A stretch of 64,000 nucleotides of DNA, taken from positions 24,329,507 through 24,393,506 of the forward strand of contig NC_083637.1 of the NCBI RefSeq assembly GCF_963576545.1, given 5' to 3'. The stretch is from Limanda limanda. Its lineage: Eukaryota > Chordata > Actinopteri > Pleuronectiformes > Pleuronectidae. Below the pieces are notes generated by a model that saw only the letters and a program-made list of their open reading frames with translations, ran no database searches and had not been told where the DNA came from. Both the position numbers and the translations under genes were made by a program. Shown piece by piece: positions 48,578-62,950 of this stretch (its first letter is position 1; every line of letters begins with the position of its first letter).

Positions 48578-49374
48578 GTGTTTACGTGTGTTTGTGGCTG
48601 TGCAACATGCGTAGTGTATATGTGTGTGTGTGTGTGTTTTGGGTCACACTCTGCCGCTCACAGGAGGTCAGGTGAGTGTTGGGTCTGGTTCCTGATTCCT
48701 GGAAGAGAGGACAGCTGCAACATCTCACACAAACGCCATGACATGAGACGCACACACAGTCAAAAGACACAAACAGTGCTCTCACACATACTTTTCATCT
48801 TTCTCTCTCCAACCGTCTCTCTTTCTTGATGCTTAGAGTGTAAGTTTGGCTGTGTATCACACCTAAATACTCTCTCTAGGGTCCAGAATACGTCTGCTGC
48901 ATCAAAACGAATAGGTTTTTAATGGCTCCAGATTTAATTTGCTGCCACTTATCTAGGCTAAAGTCATATGGCTGCTACAAAAGTCAAGATCAGCAAACTT
49001 TGGCTTCTCTCGTTGAATGAAAAGAGACAATATGTTTAGATTTCTAAAAGAAGGCTACTGATTATAGTCATGCGTCATATTTGCACTTCTTTCTGAAAGT
49101 TTAAAACGATACCAAGCTCTACTCATGAGGCACTTCTCCATCTGTTTGTGCTGACTGGCAGAAATATGGGACACATTACATTCTGGTGTCTGACAAACTT
49201 TTTTAATCTAATGGTGAGTTCTCTGCCCACCTCGCTCTCCTGTACACAGACTTATCTGAGGGACCATTACAGCTGCTTCTCCCAGTACTCCCATCTTCAC
49301 CAACAGCGATAAGATACCTGGGAGTGAGGTAGACCAGAGGGCGGCTGAGGCAGGGTCTCTCTCTCTCTCGCACG

Positions 49375-49486
<112 letters not shown>

Positions 49487-49499
49487 ATCATGGATGATG

Positions 49500-49659
49500 T
49501 TTTATTTTAATGAGCTTCAGGTCGTGTCTTTAGGATCAAGAGACATCTTGAATTTTCTTTGTCGACCTTTACCCTTGAACTTTGACCAATCAGCTTCAGC
49601 AGTTACTTATACCTCCGAAGTTTGGAGAAAATCTGTAGAATGTGTTGAGATCATTTGTC

Positions 49660-49660
<1 letters not shown>
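49500..49660 (+). mobile_element. Possible diverged fish repeat fragment between two CA arrays
   Basis: GACCTTTACCCTTGAACTTT, GACCAATCAGCTTCA and GAAGTTTGGAGAAAATCTGT followed by GTTGAGATCA resemble the phrases TTTGACC..ATCAG..TTTGGAGAAATTC..GTTCTTGAGATATC of a common fish repeat. The match is partial. Confidence 0.35.

Positions 49661-49662
<2 letters not shown>

Positions 49663-49742
<80 letters not shown>
49663..49742. repeat. (CA)n microsatellite
   Basis: 80 bases of perfect CA repeat. Confidence 0.97.
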
Positions 49743-49745
<3 letters not shown>

Positions 49746-49999
49746 CACACACAAGGTCATAAAAACAGGTTGTCTGCATAGTATCAGAGACGTGGCTTAG
49801 CTGTGATGCACTGGAGGAGCCACAGTCTCCTGCTCTCTTAGCTCTGTGTAAATACACCGCTCATTGTTTACACAAGGTGGTGTGGCTTCAGGTTCCAGGG
49901 ACCATTGCTCTGGGTCTGGGTCAGATCGCCAGCACGCACGCAGGCACACATACTCACATACTCACACTCAAAATTGCAGAAGCATGGGCGCACATGTGG

Positions 50000-50001
<2 letters not shown>

Positions 50002-50055
<54 letters not shown>
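50002..50055. repeat. (CA)n microsatellite
   Basis: 54 bases of perfect CA repeat. Confidence 0.97.
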
Positions 50056-50059
<4 letters not shown>

Positions 50060-50518
50060 TCATCCTAATGCAAACCAGACTCCCTCTCTCCCTCTTTTCT
50101 TAAGGAGAGAGAGGGAGCGGTAGTAGGGAGACCGCACAGCGTTGGACCTCGGCCAAATGGACCAGCGGAGCTTGTTTGGAAAGCTTTCAGTCAGAAAGCC
50201 ACTTTTTGGCAGGGGCCCTGTGAGTGCTGCTGAGCCCTCTGAAGCGGGCTGGAGCTGCTAAAATAAATAATGGTTAGAGCTGAGGGGGTAAGAGTGGCGT
50301 TGGGGTGGTGGATGTGTGTGTGTGGGGGGGAATGGGTAGCAAAAGAGAAAAAGAAGAGGAGGGGGTGAGCTGGAGTATACGGAGGGAGAGATGAGGGTAA
50401 CAGCGAGGAGGGGGGAGGTTTTAGAGACCGCTCCTGTAATTATATCTGTCAGTCGACACCAAGGCACTTGGACCGCCAACGCTCACGTTTCCCCTTGCTC
50501 TCTCGCTGTCACCAGATA

Positions 50519-50580
50519 GAGAGAGAGGAGAGAGAGAGGAGAGAGAGAGGAGAGAGAGAGGAGAGAGAGAGTGAGGAGGA
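50519..50580. repeat. GA-rich minisatellite
   Basis: A unit of about ten bases (GAGAGAGAGGA type) is repeated roughly five times, giving a purine-only tract. Confidence 0.85.
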
Positions 50581-50688
50581 GGGAGGGCATGTGGACGTTT
50601 GTTTGTCCGAAATTTGTCCGACTGCAGACACAGTTTTATGGGAGCATCAGTTTGTGTTCTGTGAACACTCCTGCAGGCTCCCTGGGTG

Positions 50689-50692
<4 letters not shown>

Positions 50693-50773
<81 letters not shown>
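50693..50773. repeat. (GT)n microsatellite
   Basis: 81 bases of perfect GT, opposite in sense to the CA arrays at 49.4-50.06 kb. Confidence 0.97.
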
Positions 50774-50774
<1 letters not shown>

Positions 50775-52240
50775 ACTGGAGGACCTGCAGGGAAACAAAC
50801 CTGGTCATTCTGGGAGAGGGAGATAAGGAGGTGTTTCACATGACAGTCTGCTGGTCTGTCAGCAGGGAGCAGTGGTAGTGGCCTCTCTTTACACTGACTC
50901 GCACCAAAAAAGCCAATACAGCTTATTTCATGAATGAGCTGAGCAGAGCACAAAGTAAGGGGAAGTTAAGTGAAATACTGTTTATTTGACAAATCATGAT
51001 CACAGGTAATTAATCTGTTGATTCTGGGGGGTGCTGCAGTCTGTCTGCTCCATACATGTGTGCTGTCTAATCTGATCAATCTAGTTTTGTTTAGCTTTAG
51101 AGATGAACACCACCTGTGAAACCTTGACCAGGAACTGCATGTGCACCTTCACTTGTCCTTTTGCCTGGATAAGGCCTATTTGATCATCACACTAATTTCA
51201 GCCACAATAATATCAATGTTTAGAAATGTTGAAGAAAAAGAAAGAATAAGATTAATAATTGACAAATAATTGAATAATAATAAGGAGTAATCTAGGAGGA
51301 AGTCGAAATTACCTTGCAGTCAACCACTCCCAAACATTTTTTGTGAAACTTATTGAACTTAATTAAGTATAAATCATCAAGTTGCTCCACATTCCTCATA
51401 TTCCAATTTTTTACCTCTAAAATGACCTACAAGTTGCAAATTATGTCTTGATTCTTGATTCTTGTAATATTACGACTAGGATTATTGCTTTATTCTCAAA
51501 ATCTCAGCCTTTTTACCCCCTTACTTTTGAAATATATATAAAGAAAAACCTTTCTGGGAAACATTATGGGAAACATGCTTCAAATCCAGAAATGCAACAA
51601 AGCACATGCAGAACACATAACATGTGGAATGCCACACAAGAAGAAGACAGAGATGCCACAGAGGAATGATGGACTCAATTTGGAAAAGCAGCGACTTCAC
51701 AGATATAAACGTATTTTCTAAACATAGCTTTTTTGGTAAAAAAACAAGTGAATCGACAGCAACTGTGTTAAAATCCCTTAGATGCATGGAAAAATGAAAC
51801 AAAATAGACCAGTGTGATGTTAAATATGATTTTATTATGTCTTCAGTTCCACCTTCAGACAAACAGTTAGTCAGAGAGTTCATCTTTATCTTCCAAAATT
51901 AAAAAAAATAAAAACTTTAAGGACAAAAGCGCCAGCAGTAAATTGTCAAAGGGCTTTTTGAGATAGGAACGTTGACCAAAATCTCAGGAACAAACAACGT
52001 CTCCGCAGCTTTGTCACCTGCAACTGGATCCCTAATTCACAAGCAGACATTCAATGGATAAACTGTTTCTTTATTTCTGACTTGGAAAAATATCAAAATT
52101 TAACAAAGGTTTGGATATACAAGCAAAAAGAGCAGTTTGGATAGTATAATTTTTTATAAGGTTTTCCTTCAAAATATATTTTGACATGAGGTTTGCTTAT
52201 AACCCGTTTTACTGATCATGTGATTCACTTTGACAATGAC
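50774..52240. other. Downstream flank, nothing recognised
   Basis: AT-rich unique sequence. No gene, array or recognised repeat. Confidence 0.4.
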
Positions 52241-52660
52241 ATCAACTTGCTGCTCAAAAGTTTTAGAACCACCATTTTCCAATTTTTATTAAAATCAGTT
52301 CCAGACCAGTGAATCGCTTTAAATGGTTTAAAGGTCAGTGTTAATTAGACCAAGGTTAAAAATAGAATGAAAAATTAAATGTCACAGAAAACAAGTCTTT
52401 TGCAGGGATCTAATTTTATTAAATTTTCTGCATCAGCGTTAGGCCTAATTATAAACATATGATTTGCATTAAAAAGTATGTCAAAAGTTTGTCCAGGTTC
52501 TAGAAGAGTATAATAAAACTAAGAAATGTAATGATTTCTTCTTCTTAGAACTTGAAGTTGTTAATATTTGTATTCTTAAATATCAGAAATACTGAGACCT
52601 TGAATCATATAAACAGCTTGTACACTTAAGGTGCTGTAAAACTTTTGACTGGTATAGTGT
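52241..52660. mobile_element. Non-autonomous Tc1/mariner-like MITE
   Basis: The left end CTCAAAAGTTTTAGAACCACC (52253-52273, given here without its outer bases) is mirrored at the right end by GGTGCTGTAAAACTTTTGAC (52630-52649) and TGGTATAGTG. The inverted repeats share CAAAAGTTTTA and CACC with one indel. The left part continues ATTTTCCAATTTTTATTAAA and CCAGTGAATCGCTTTAAATG, as in a known fish MITE family (CAAAAGTTTTAGAACACC...). At about 420 bases it has no transposase. Confidence 0.7.
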
Positions 52661-53968
52661 CTGAGCACGAGCAGCTTTTCCTCACTCTCCATCTTTCTGT
52701 CTAATTCTTTCTCTTTCTTCTTCTGCTTTGTAGTGATCTGCCTCCTTCTCTGATCTCAGCCAAGGATCAGGTCCAAGGATCTCACCCCAGAGACACAATT
52801 ACCACACCGGGCTAAATGTGCCGCCCACAAGCTACAGTACCCATCAAAGGCCTTCCACACTCTCTCTAACCCCCTGTTCCTCTGATGCTTTCTGCTGCTT
52901 CCCCCTCCATTATTAGCACATCTCATTCACAGGCCTTTCCTTACTTCTCTCTTACACTTTTTTTAAGGGCTAGATCGCTATGTTCTTAGTTTGGAAAGGC
53001 CTGCTGTTCACATTACTCCGAAGTTTTAGTTTCATAGAATTTGGGAAAAATGTCTGGATTCGTTTTAATTTGAAAACACCGGGGCAGCATTTTAGTCTGG
53101 ACGGGCAGACATTGAGATGTTTGGACTCTATGAAGTAGACACTCACAACCACTTGCTAATTGAGTCTTTTTCTTGGCCTTTGCTGATTCGTCAGGTTGCT
53201 CTCACATGACCCCATCTGGAAGAAAACGACCATTAGCCTCAGCTGCCAGTGTAGAACGCAACACGGATAACAAATTACAATGATACAACTGTTTACATGT
53301 GTAGCAGACAATCTGTTATCAGAGCAATTCCTGTGTACATTGGTGCATGCCCAGTGCTTGGAGTGTTCTCAGGTTTGTTAGTATGGAAGGCGATTAAAAC
53401 TGATAAGGAGCCAAAACGCTGTTGAAAACGCTGTAAAGCAAACTCAGCAGCATGGATGCCGCCTGAGATGCTATGAGGACCATTAATCAGATGTTGTTGA
53501 TGGCTCATTCTGACAGACTGCACCTTGTAAGCATTACAGCAAAAAACTCCCCAAACCCTAATATATGTTTTTGTATTGAGTAAACACTCTCTAGGAAAAC
53601 AGACGGAGCAACATTCAGTCAGCAGTGGTGGTCCAGCTCGGCTCGGAGGTGTTGATTTAGCTGCAGGAAGGAGGATTAAATGGCTCATTGGTGGGGCGAG
53701 GAAGGGAGAAGGTGTGAAGCCATCAGCCCTCCCTCTCTCTCCTGGTTTCTCTTTTCTCTCCCTCCATCTCTCGCTCTCTTTCTCTGTGTCTCTCCCTCAG
53801 CCAGAGAAAAGGCCATTGGGGCTGAACAAACAAATCACATGGCCATCAAACACTACTCACCACTGCTGCACTGGGACTTCATTCAGACAGAATTTTACTG
53901 GTCTCTGCAGTGTGCTCATATCCACATCCAAAGACGCACACACCCACACCCACACACTAACACACACC

Positions 53969-54001
<33 letters not shown>

Positions 54002-54360
54002 TGCTGAGTCTCCCCATCAGCATGACAGAGGTTTTACAAGTCCCCATAGTGTGAGGTCTCTTATTCCCAGAGTAGCACTAGAACAACATCAGCAGTACAA
54101 GACGAGGGAAAACCGGGAAGGGGGACAATTCAACTATTGAACTGCTCAGTGTTGTTGGGAGGGTTGTCAATAGAGCTCATGAAAAAGGTTGTGAAAGTTG
54201 TAACTGTTTTGTAATGGGAAGTTGGTGTCAACTCTCTTTAAAGTTATGGCCCATTTGAGGAGAAGTGTGTTTAAACGTGACGAGGATGCACCTTGCAGGA
54301 CATGTATGATTGATGGGGTAAAACTGAGAATGGCCGTTACGTTTGGAACTGCATGTGTGT

Positions 54361-54391
<31 letters not shown>

Positions 54392-55317
54392 AGTGTGTGT
54401 GTGTGTGTTCATGTGTGTGTGCGGTTTGGGAGGGTGTGTGTGGTACGGCAACCTGCCTGTAACAGAAACCTTAGGCTGGCATTTTCTGTTTAAAAATGAA
54501 ACTTTCACTTTCATGTTCTCCCGCTCGCCCCTCGGTTAGCCACTAAATGTCACTCTCCCCTCTTAAAAACAAACAAAGCCAGTTGAGTCTAGCATTAGAC
54601 GCTATTTGAAATGGCTCCGAGCCCTCAGAGGGAGCCCCAGCAATCCTTTAAAAAGTGTATCACACACCAAACACGCACCAACACCTCATTAGTTTTAAAA
54701 ATCAGATGGAAAATATCGAAGGGAATCTGCGACTTGACTGGATAATCACAGCCGTTGGATATTAAAGGGCTACCATGGTATTATGGGGGGATGTGGGAGA
54801 GGCGGAGGGAGGTGCAGATAGTGGTAGAGCGAGATGGAGACACAGGAGGAGAGAGAGACAGAGAGCAAAGGGCACAGGCTTCGGTTTTTGTGATACGCTA
54901 AATACCGGCTACCTCCAAACCACTGATGACATGGAGGAGTCTTGCCAATGATAAATCTCCATTGATATAAATGTCATAACATAATCACAAGGAGCTTAAA
55001 CAATCTTGGTTGCCATTGGTTTATGAAAACATATCCCGGTGGCCAGTGTTTCATCTGCTGTTCAGACTCTCAGGCGGTCGACAGCTGTTAAATACATTAA
55101 TATAAAAAGAACCTGTTATTTTACTCAGGTTAGGGAGATTTGTCTGTTAATTGCCACATAAAGCCACATTTTGTGATTTGTTTTGGATTTGATGAAATCT
55201 CTTTTTGTTCTTCAGGATGTTGTTGTAGAGCCGCTGTCATTCTTCCTGGACAGTGATGTCTGTGAAATCTGGAGAATGTTAACGTTCCTCTGCTGAACCT
55301 TTTGTCCCTGCTAACTG
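52661..55317. other. Downstream flank, no gene recognised
   Basis: Unique sequence with CA-type tract at 53935-54000 and GT tract at 54352-54420. The AT-rich patch at 54700-55140 could be regulatory but has no distinctive motif cluster. Confidence 0.4.
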
Positions 55318-55465
55318 GACACCATTCATCCATTCATCATCCAAACTGCTTATCCTTTGAGGGTCACAGGACATTGAGCAAGAGGTGGGGTTCACCCTGG
55401 ACAGGTCAACAACTTATCGCAGGGCCAACATGCAGAGACAAGCAACCCTTTTGGGGTCTCCAAAG
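55318..55465 (+). mobile_element. Fish LINE/SINE-type 3' tail repeat, fragment B
   Basis: CCATTCATCCATTCATCATC, AACTGCTTATCCTTTGAGGG, AAGAGGTGGGGTTCACCCTG, GACAGGTCAAC and ATCGCAGGGCCAACATGCAG give in order the first half of the same consensus whose second half is at 37301-37540. Both copies are truncated. Confidence 0.7.
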
Positions 55466-57560
<2,095 letters not shown>

Positions 57561-58139
57561 CAAAGGCCTGATGAGTAAGTTGATCTAAAGGGACAGGTTA
57601 TGATTATCAACTTTGCACAGCCAGTTACACATCGTATGATGCTCACTCGGCCTGATGGTCCCACTGACACACAATGTAATACAATTGCTACAATTTCTAA
57701 CAACTGAATATTCCATTATTAGTTTCCATGGTTTGATGCAGAGAAGAGAAGTCTCTGGCTCTGCTCTATACTGGTCTTCATCCTTCAGCGATAACAGATC
57801 CTTTAGTGTCTCACTAAGCAATATCAAATTTATAGCCGTAGCAATTACATTTTTGTGTTGATACATTTTTTTGGTTATTTAAACATTTGATAATGATATG
57901 TTGACCAATAACGAGGATCCCAATTTTGTTGAACGGTTATATATGGTCCTGAGAAGTTTTAAGCTGGATATAGTTTAAAATACACCTGTCAATCATTACT
58001 GGTGTACAAACTCTGCAAAGTCATCACTTTAATTGGTTTTCTGAAAAATGTATACTTTTTTGCTAAAGTCTAGCTAGCTTACAGCTGACATGTAAACCCA
58101 TATTGATATCTACAATAATCTTATATTGACTGATGATGG

Positions 58140-58260
58140 ATTGGATCAGCTCTTTAGCTCGACCTACAGACTCTGCAAGATCCCCAAGGGTTCAATACTT
58201 GGGCCCATTCTTTTCTTACAATATTTATGCGGCTGTCATCTTATCAACAAAGAACTAAAA
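58140..58260 (+). mobile_element. Fragment of a LINE reverse transcriptase
   Basis: Frame starting at 58174 reads CKIPKGSILGPILFLQYLC, a decayed form of the reverse-transcriptase motif GVPQGSxLGPLLFxIYML of fish L2/Rex1 elements. It continues with HLINK as in GHIIRKH. Only about 40 codons are recognisable. The YADD catalytic part is not found. Confidence 0.65.
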
Positions 58261-60179
58261 TACTGACAATACTCATATTTACCATAGCATTAGAACTTTG
58301 TTTAAACGTATATTTAGTTTATTTTTAATGTATAGTGCCTACAAACTGTGCTACGTTGTTCGGGTACATTATATTGACAGTTGGTGGCAGCGACAACATG
58401 GTTGTAAACAACACAGGTTTCAAAATGTGAAAAAAATACTTGCTTTGCAATTTGTTATGAGGAAGGTATTTGATAAAGCGTTTGATAAAGTCTGTAGTCT
58501 GTAGGGTGGCCTTATCAATATACCACAACAGAGAGTATTTTAAATAGATGCATCTCTGTAACCAAGCAATCTGCAGTTGTACAGGCCTCTCTGTGGTGGG
58601 CGGTCCTTTCGGGTGAGATTTTCTCAGGCTGAGAAAAAAACAGAGGAATCCTGTACCCTCTGTCATTAGGGCTTGGTGACGGCTGAGGGCCCTCAAATGG
58701 GAAGCAGATCCCTTTAAACTCTGACCCACTTCAGGCTTGAAAACCTAGAGGAGGCAGACAGACAGAGATGCAGAGGGACAGAGGTTGAGAAGATGAGAAA
58801 ATGAGAGATCAGTGTTCACAGAAATGTTGTTGTGCGGTGTTACATAAGCTCCGACACACAAAAGCACTATCCGTTACACAGTCAGCCAATGAGTTAGACA
58901 GAACCACTTACACCTCAAAACAAAAAAATTGTGTGCCTTCACTGGGCTCTCTTTCAGGTCTGCCCTGCAGGGATCTAATCTGTGGCTAAAACCATCTCTT
59001 ATTCAGAAAAGTATAGCAGCATAAGCGGTAGCAGCAGGATATAATATCTCACATCCTATAACCTCTTTCCATTTGCATCCCTATTCCAGCTCCCCTTGGA
59101 CTCTATGACATAATATTCTGCGAAGATTGTACAAGTCGAATCGCTGCGACGTCTTTGATTTCACAGTCCAAGGTATTTAACTCTCAACCGCTCTGCCAGC
59201 TGACCAGAGCAGAAGCTACAGAGGCCTGGGCCCTGGCCATGTGTGCCTGTGCCAGGCGAGCATCCCTGGACTCTGAGCGCTTGGCAGGGAACGCACTGAA
59301 CGGTGCATGGCATGAAACCGTGTCCGGTCTCGCAAAACTCCACCTGAGAAAAGGGCACAGGTAAGCATGAGACGAAATAAGAGATTTAGGTAGGTACAGT
59401 GTGGAAATAGTGGAAATGAAAGGAAGAAAATCCGATAAAGGTGAAAAAGGGAAAAAGATGGGAGCATGAATGAACCTGTCTGGCCCTGCCTTTCGGTCCA
59501 TGGCTTTTTTTGGGCTCTTTTCAAGTGACTGTGGGGCTATCCCAGCGCTGCTATTTCCCCATTAACCGGGCCCCACATCTGTTTCTCTCATTCCAGCCGC
59601 GCTTTAAGGTCCCTGAAGGTGCAGTTAAATTAGAGCCAGCACAGGTTTATAAATGTAAAATCCTCCAATAATCTAGAGCTGACATGACCCCTAATCTTCT
59701 TGCTCTAGTCAACAGGGCGAGCGGTGCTAACTAGGGCTTTGGCAGGCCCAACATGTGTTTTGGCCACCAGACTTTTAAGAGGAAGGTGCAGACAAGGAGG
59801 ATTTTATGGGGGAACAAGTTCTTATTTGTGTGACCTGAGTATAGTCAAGGCATATAGGTGGGTAAATCAGGTATCTGTTTGCGGGTGTCTTACTGCTCTA
59901 TCGATAAAAAAATGTTAAGAAAAATCCTAAATGTCTTATCATCTAAGGGAAATAGCAAGTGTCTAAGAGGATTTTTTAATGCGGGCATAAATGTATTTTC
60001 TCGAAAATACTTCCTTTCTGCTTTCATTTATGGCATATGCACGGATCAGAATATCCTTCAAGATTATGACTTAAGCCTATCGGGGATAGAAACGGCGTAT
60101 AAAGGACGGAGAGGAGAAAAGGAGGCAGAAAACCCACGTCTCTCAGCTCCAGAGGAGGGGGTTCACTAAACTAGCCTGT
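58261..60179. other. Downstream flank, no gene recognised
   Basis: AT-balanced unique sequence. The open frames at 59155-59501 on both strands are not recognisable proteins. Confidence 0.4.
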
Positions 60180-61200
60180 CTAATGCAATTAATCTAATTG
60201 GAGCCGGCATAAAGTGACAAATTACTAGCGTTCACACTGGGGACTAAGTGTGAACCTCTAGAGATGGATGTAGGAAAGGATACCTAGGTAGTTAATGTTT
60301 TATCTTCTAATTCCATCTCAAACTCTTTTGTAATTGGTAGAGAAAAACTGTCCATTGGATAAAAATCATCTGTCATTATCCACCATGCTTTGTGTTCATT
60401 TGATAAGTATTTATTCTCAGAGAGTCAGTGGACACAAAAGCAGAGGATGCTTCTAACATGTATACATTGGCGATAAATTATTAATACAGATTCTTGCAAG
60501 AGGCTAAAAATGAATCATTAGTCATGTTTTGATTTGCATTCAGTGGCTGATCATCAACTTAATTCACACACCTCGCTGAACCCTCCCAGTCACAGTATCG
60601 GTATTAGCAGATCGGCCCTATTTGCTTGGATCTGCATGGATTTACACTTGACATTTGAGTATTTGATTTAATCTCGGAACATATGCACATGAACTCTGCA
60701 TATTTCAGTGAAATCGTGTTAATGCGTGCCCTTTTCTATAACCTTGATTACTCGCTGTGGTATCGGAAAAGCCTTTTTTGCGGACATTGATTTCTGCCTG
60801 GAGCCATGCTACTGAACCTGGAGCAGCATATCTCACTGGATATAATGAACTTAAAGAAAGCTAGCTATTACCGGAACCTCTGACATTTTGACATTATCAA
60901 ATGCCTTGGTTAAAACGCACATATGGAACAGAAATTCAGCGTGATATACATATGATTTGCATTCCATTTCCATAGGTGACTTGAAGTTCCACATCTTGCC
61001 TTTTTCCCATGCAGGTGTTTATTTAGATTTTGACATCAAAGTTTTAATTGGATTTTTTAAAAGCAGCCTCCTTCAAGTGCTCCGTGTGAAATGGAAACCA
61101 TCCACTTTCAATGTGTTTTGCGGGGGAAAAAAATGTGTTGTCGTTGAAATCGCACATTTGTGTGAATCCACTTACTGACGATAACCATGAACCCTGACCC
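60180..61200. promoter_or_regulatory. Long AT-rich candidate enhancer region
   Basis: About 1 kb without microsatellite or recognised repeat. It contains TAATGCAATTAATCTAATTGG, two octamers in the same orientation (ATTTGCAT at 60532-60539 and 60955-60962), ATCTTCTAATTCC, AATTATTAATACAG and AATCATTAGTCATG. This is the densest homeodomain/POU-like region downstream of the gene. Confidence 0.4.
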
Positions 61201-62640
61201 CAATAATTGTTCTAAATTGTGACCTGTGAACCGTTGAGCTTGTGAAACAACAGAGCGGGAGGCATCCGGAGCTGGAATGCCGTGTGCCTCTCAGGCAGGT
61301 ACTGACGTGCTCCGAGGGAGAACCTCACTGACCCCACAATGCATCTTATGCCCTCGGTGTTGTGTTGGTCCACCTTAACATCCCATCATTTTAATCCCCC
61401 TTTAATACACTTTGGTTTTCTTTTCTCTCCTTCTTTAATGTTTCTCTTTAACGCTCTTTACCGCTCTCTTCGTCCTTCTCTTCTTCACTAGAACCTGCAA
61501 CCCCCCCCCCCTCTTCTCTCTCTGTCTGGAGAGGAAACGGTGGCCATTAAACGTGTCTGCTTAGGTCTGGGGGTCTGGAGAACAACCGTCACATTGTGTG
61601 ACCCCCCCTTGGACCCCAGACGGACTAATGAATAAGGGTTACCCCCGCCACCACCACCGCCACCACCGCTTCTTTCTCCATCCTCCAGCCCCCCCCCCCA
61701 CCCCATCCCAAACCCCCTTTCGTTCATGCCAGACCCCTAGTAGGTAATTCCCCCACGTCTTTCACAGGGTCCCAGACATCTCCTGCGGCCTTTGACTGAG
61801 GGCTTATCTTTTCAGAGGGAAATGTGTGTCATTTGGAGTTTAAGGAAAAAGCAAAACAAAAACATTGTCACTACCATACAGTTCAACCAGGCCACCCCTC
61901 CCCGTGCCCCCCCTGTCCCTTCACTTCTTTCCCTTCTCTTCCCAAAACTTGGGGTCTGGACTTGGGCTTAAGGAAATAGTGTGAGACATCTACAGTGTCT
62001 CCAATTATCTTGAGGAATATGTAAATAAGTGATGAGACAGTGGTAGGATTATATGCAACTGGCAAAGGCTCATGACATGAGGTGGACAAAAGGCTCGGTG
62101 GAAAACAGGATTATTCCAACACAGAGTGGCCAATATATTAGAGAGGACGGACTCGGAACCTAATTATACAAAAAACTGCTGTACCAACCAAGCAAGGAAC
62201 CCGTCCCAATTACGGATAAATAGTCTTTTTAACTTCATATTTAGACTTGTACTGTTATTTTACATGTTCTAAATCCGATCATTTGCACACTGACACACTG
62301 AAAGATCTTCAGTCTTTAAAAATAAAGAAAATGGTCCACCTTTGTGTTCGGAGAGACACCCACGCTAGCAGTAGACTCTTCAATATCCACATGAATAACA
62401 CAAAGCACTGGTGCTCCTCTGAAAGGCAACCATGTATCCCTAGGAGATTTAACAATGGTGACATGTGTAAGCTCAATGCATACAAAATATCTCTGCCCTC
62501 TCTCTGTCGTTCTCTCCCTTTCTCCCCTCTCTTCCTCTGTCATGTTTGTCTTAACATGGGGCCTGCCCACAGCAAATCTGAGCATCATTTCACAACACTC
62601 AGCGATTCAGAGTGGTCTCATTATTAGTATTTCTTCAGTG
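61201..62640. other. Downstream flank, nothing recognised
   Basis: C-rich runs at 61501-61511 and 61689-61699, a CCACCGCC-type patch at 61650-61668, and otherwise unique sequence. Confidence 0.4.
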
Positions 62641-62950
62641 GCTTTGTAGCTAAAGCACTTGCACTTACGGCTAATGTATTCCGCGCACACCAAGAGTGAC
62701 TGCTGCTATCAAAGGACTTGCCTGAACGGCGGTAATAACTGGAAAATTATTTCTGATAGCCTGAAACAATCTTCCAAATCATCACAGAATTTTATTAAAA
62801 TAATATCAAATCAAATTAGCCGGCGTCCCTCTGTAATGAATTAAGTAAAGGGTTATGCCAGCATTAATCCCATCATGCTCGGAGGCATGGGGGCGGTGGG
62901 AGCGTTTAATAAACCAGTCAGTCCCTTCAAGCTGCCGGGGCCGGCTTCAG
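62641..62950. promoter_or_regulatory. Candidate conserved non-coding block
   Basis: Contains GCTAATGTATTCCGCGCAC, CTATCAAAGGACTTG (TCF/LEF-like ATCAAAGG), GGTAATAACTGG, TTTTATTAAAATAATATC, TCAAATTAGCC, TGTAATGAATTAAG and GCATTAATCCC. It is free of simple repeats. Confidence 0.4.

Noticed and set aside
59155..59524. Overlapping frames on both strands
   Set aside because: No domain or family similarity and no splice context; ordinary chance ORFs in balanced-composition DNA.
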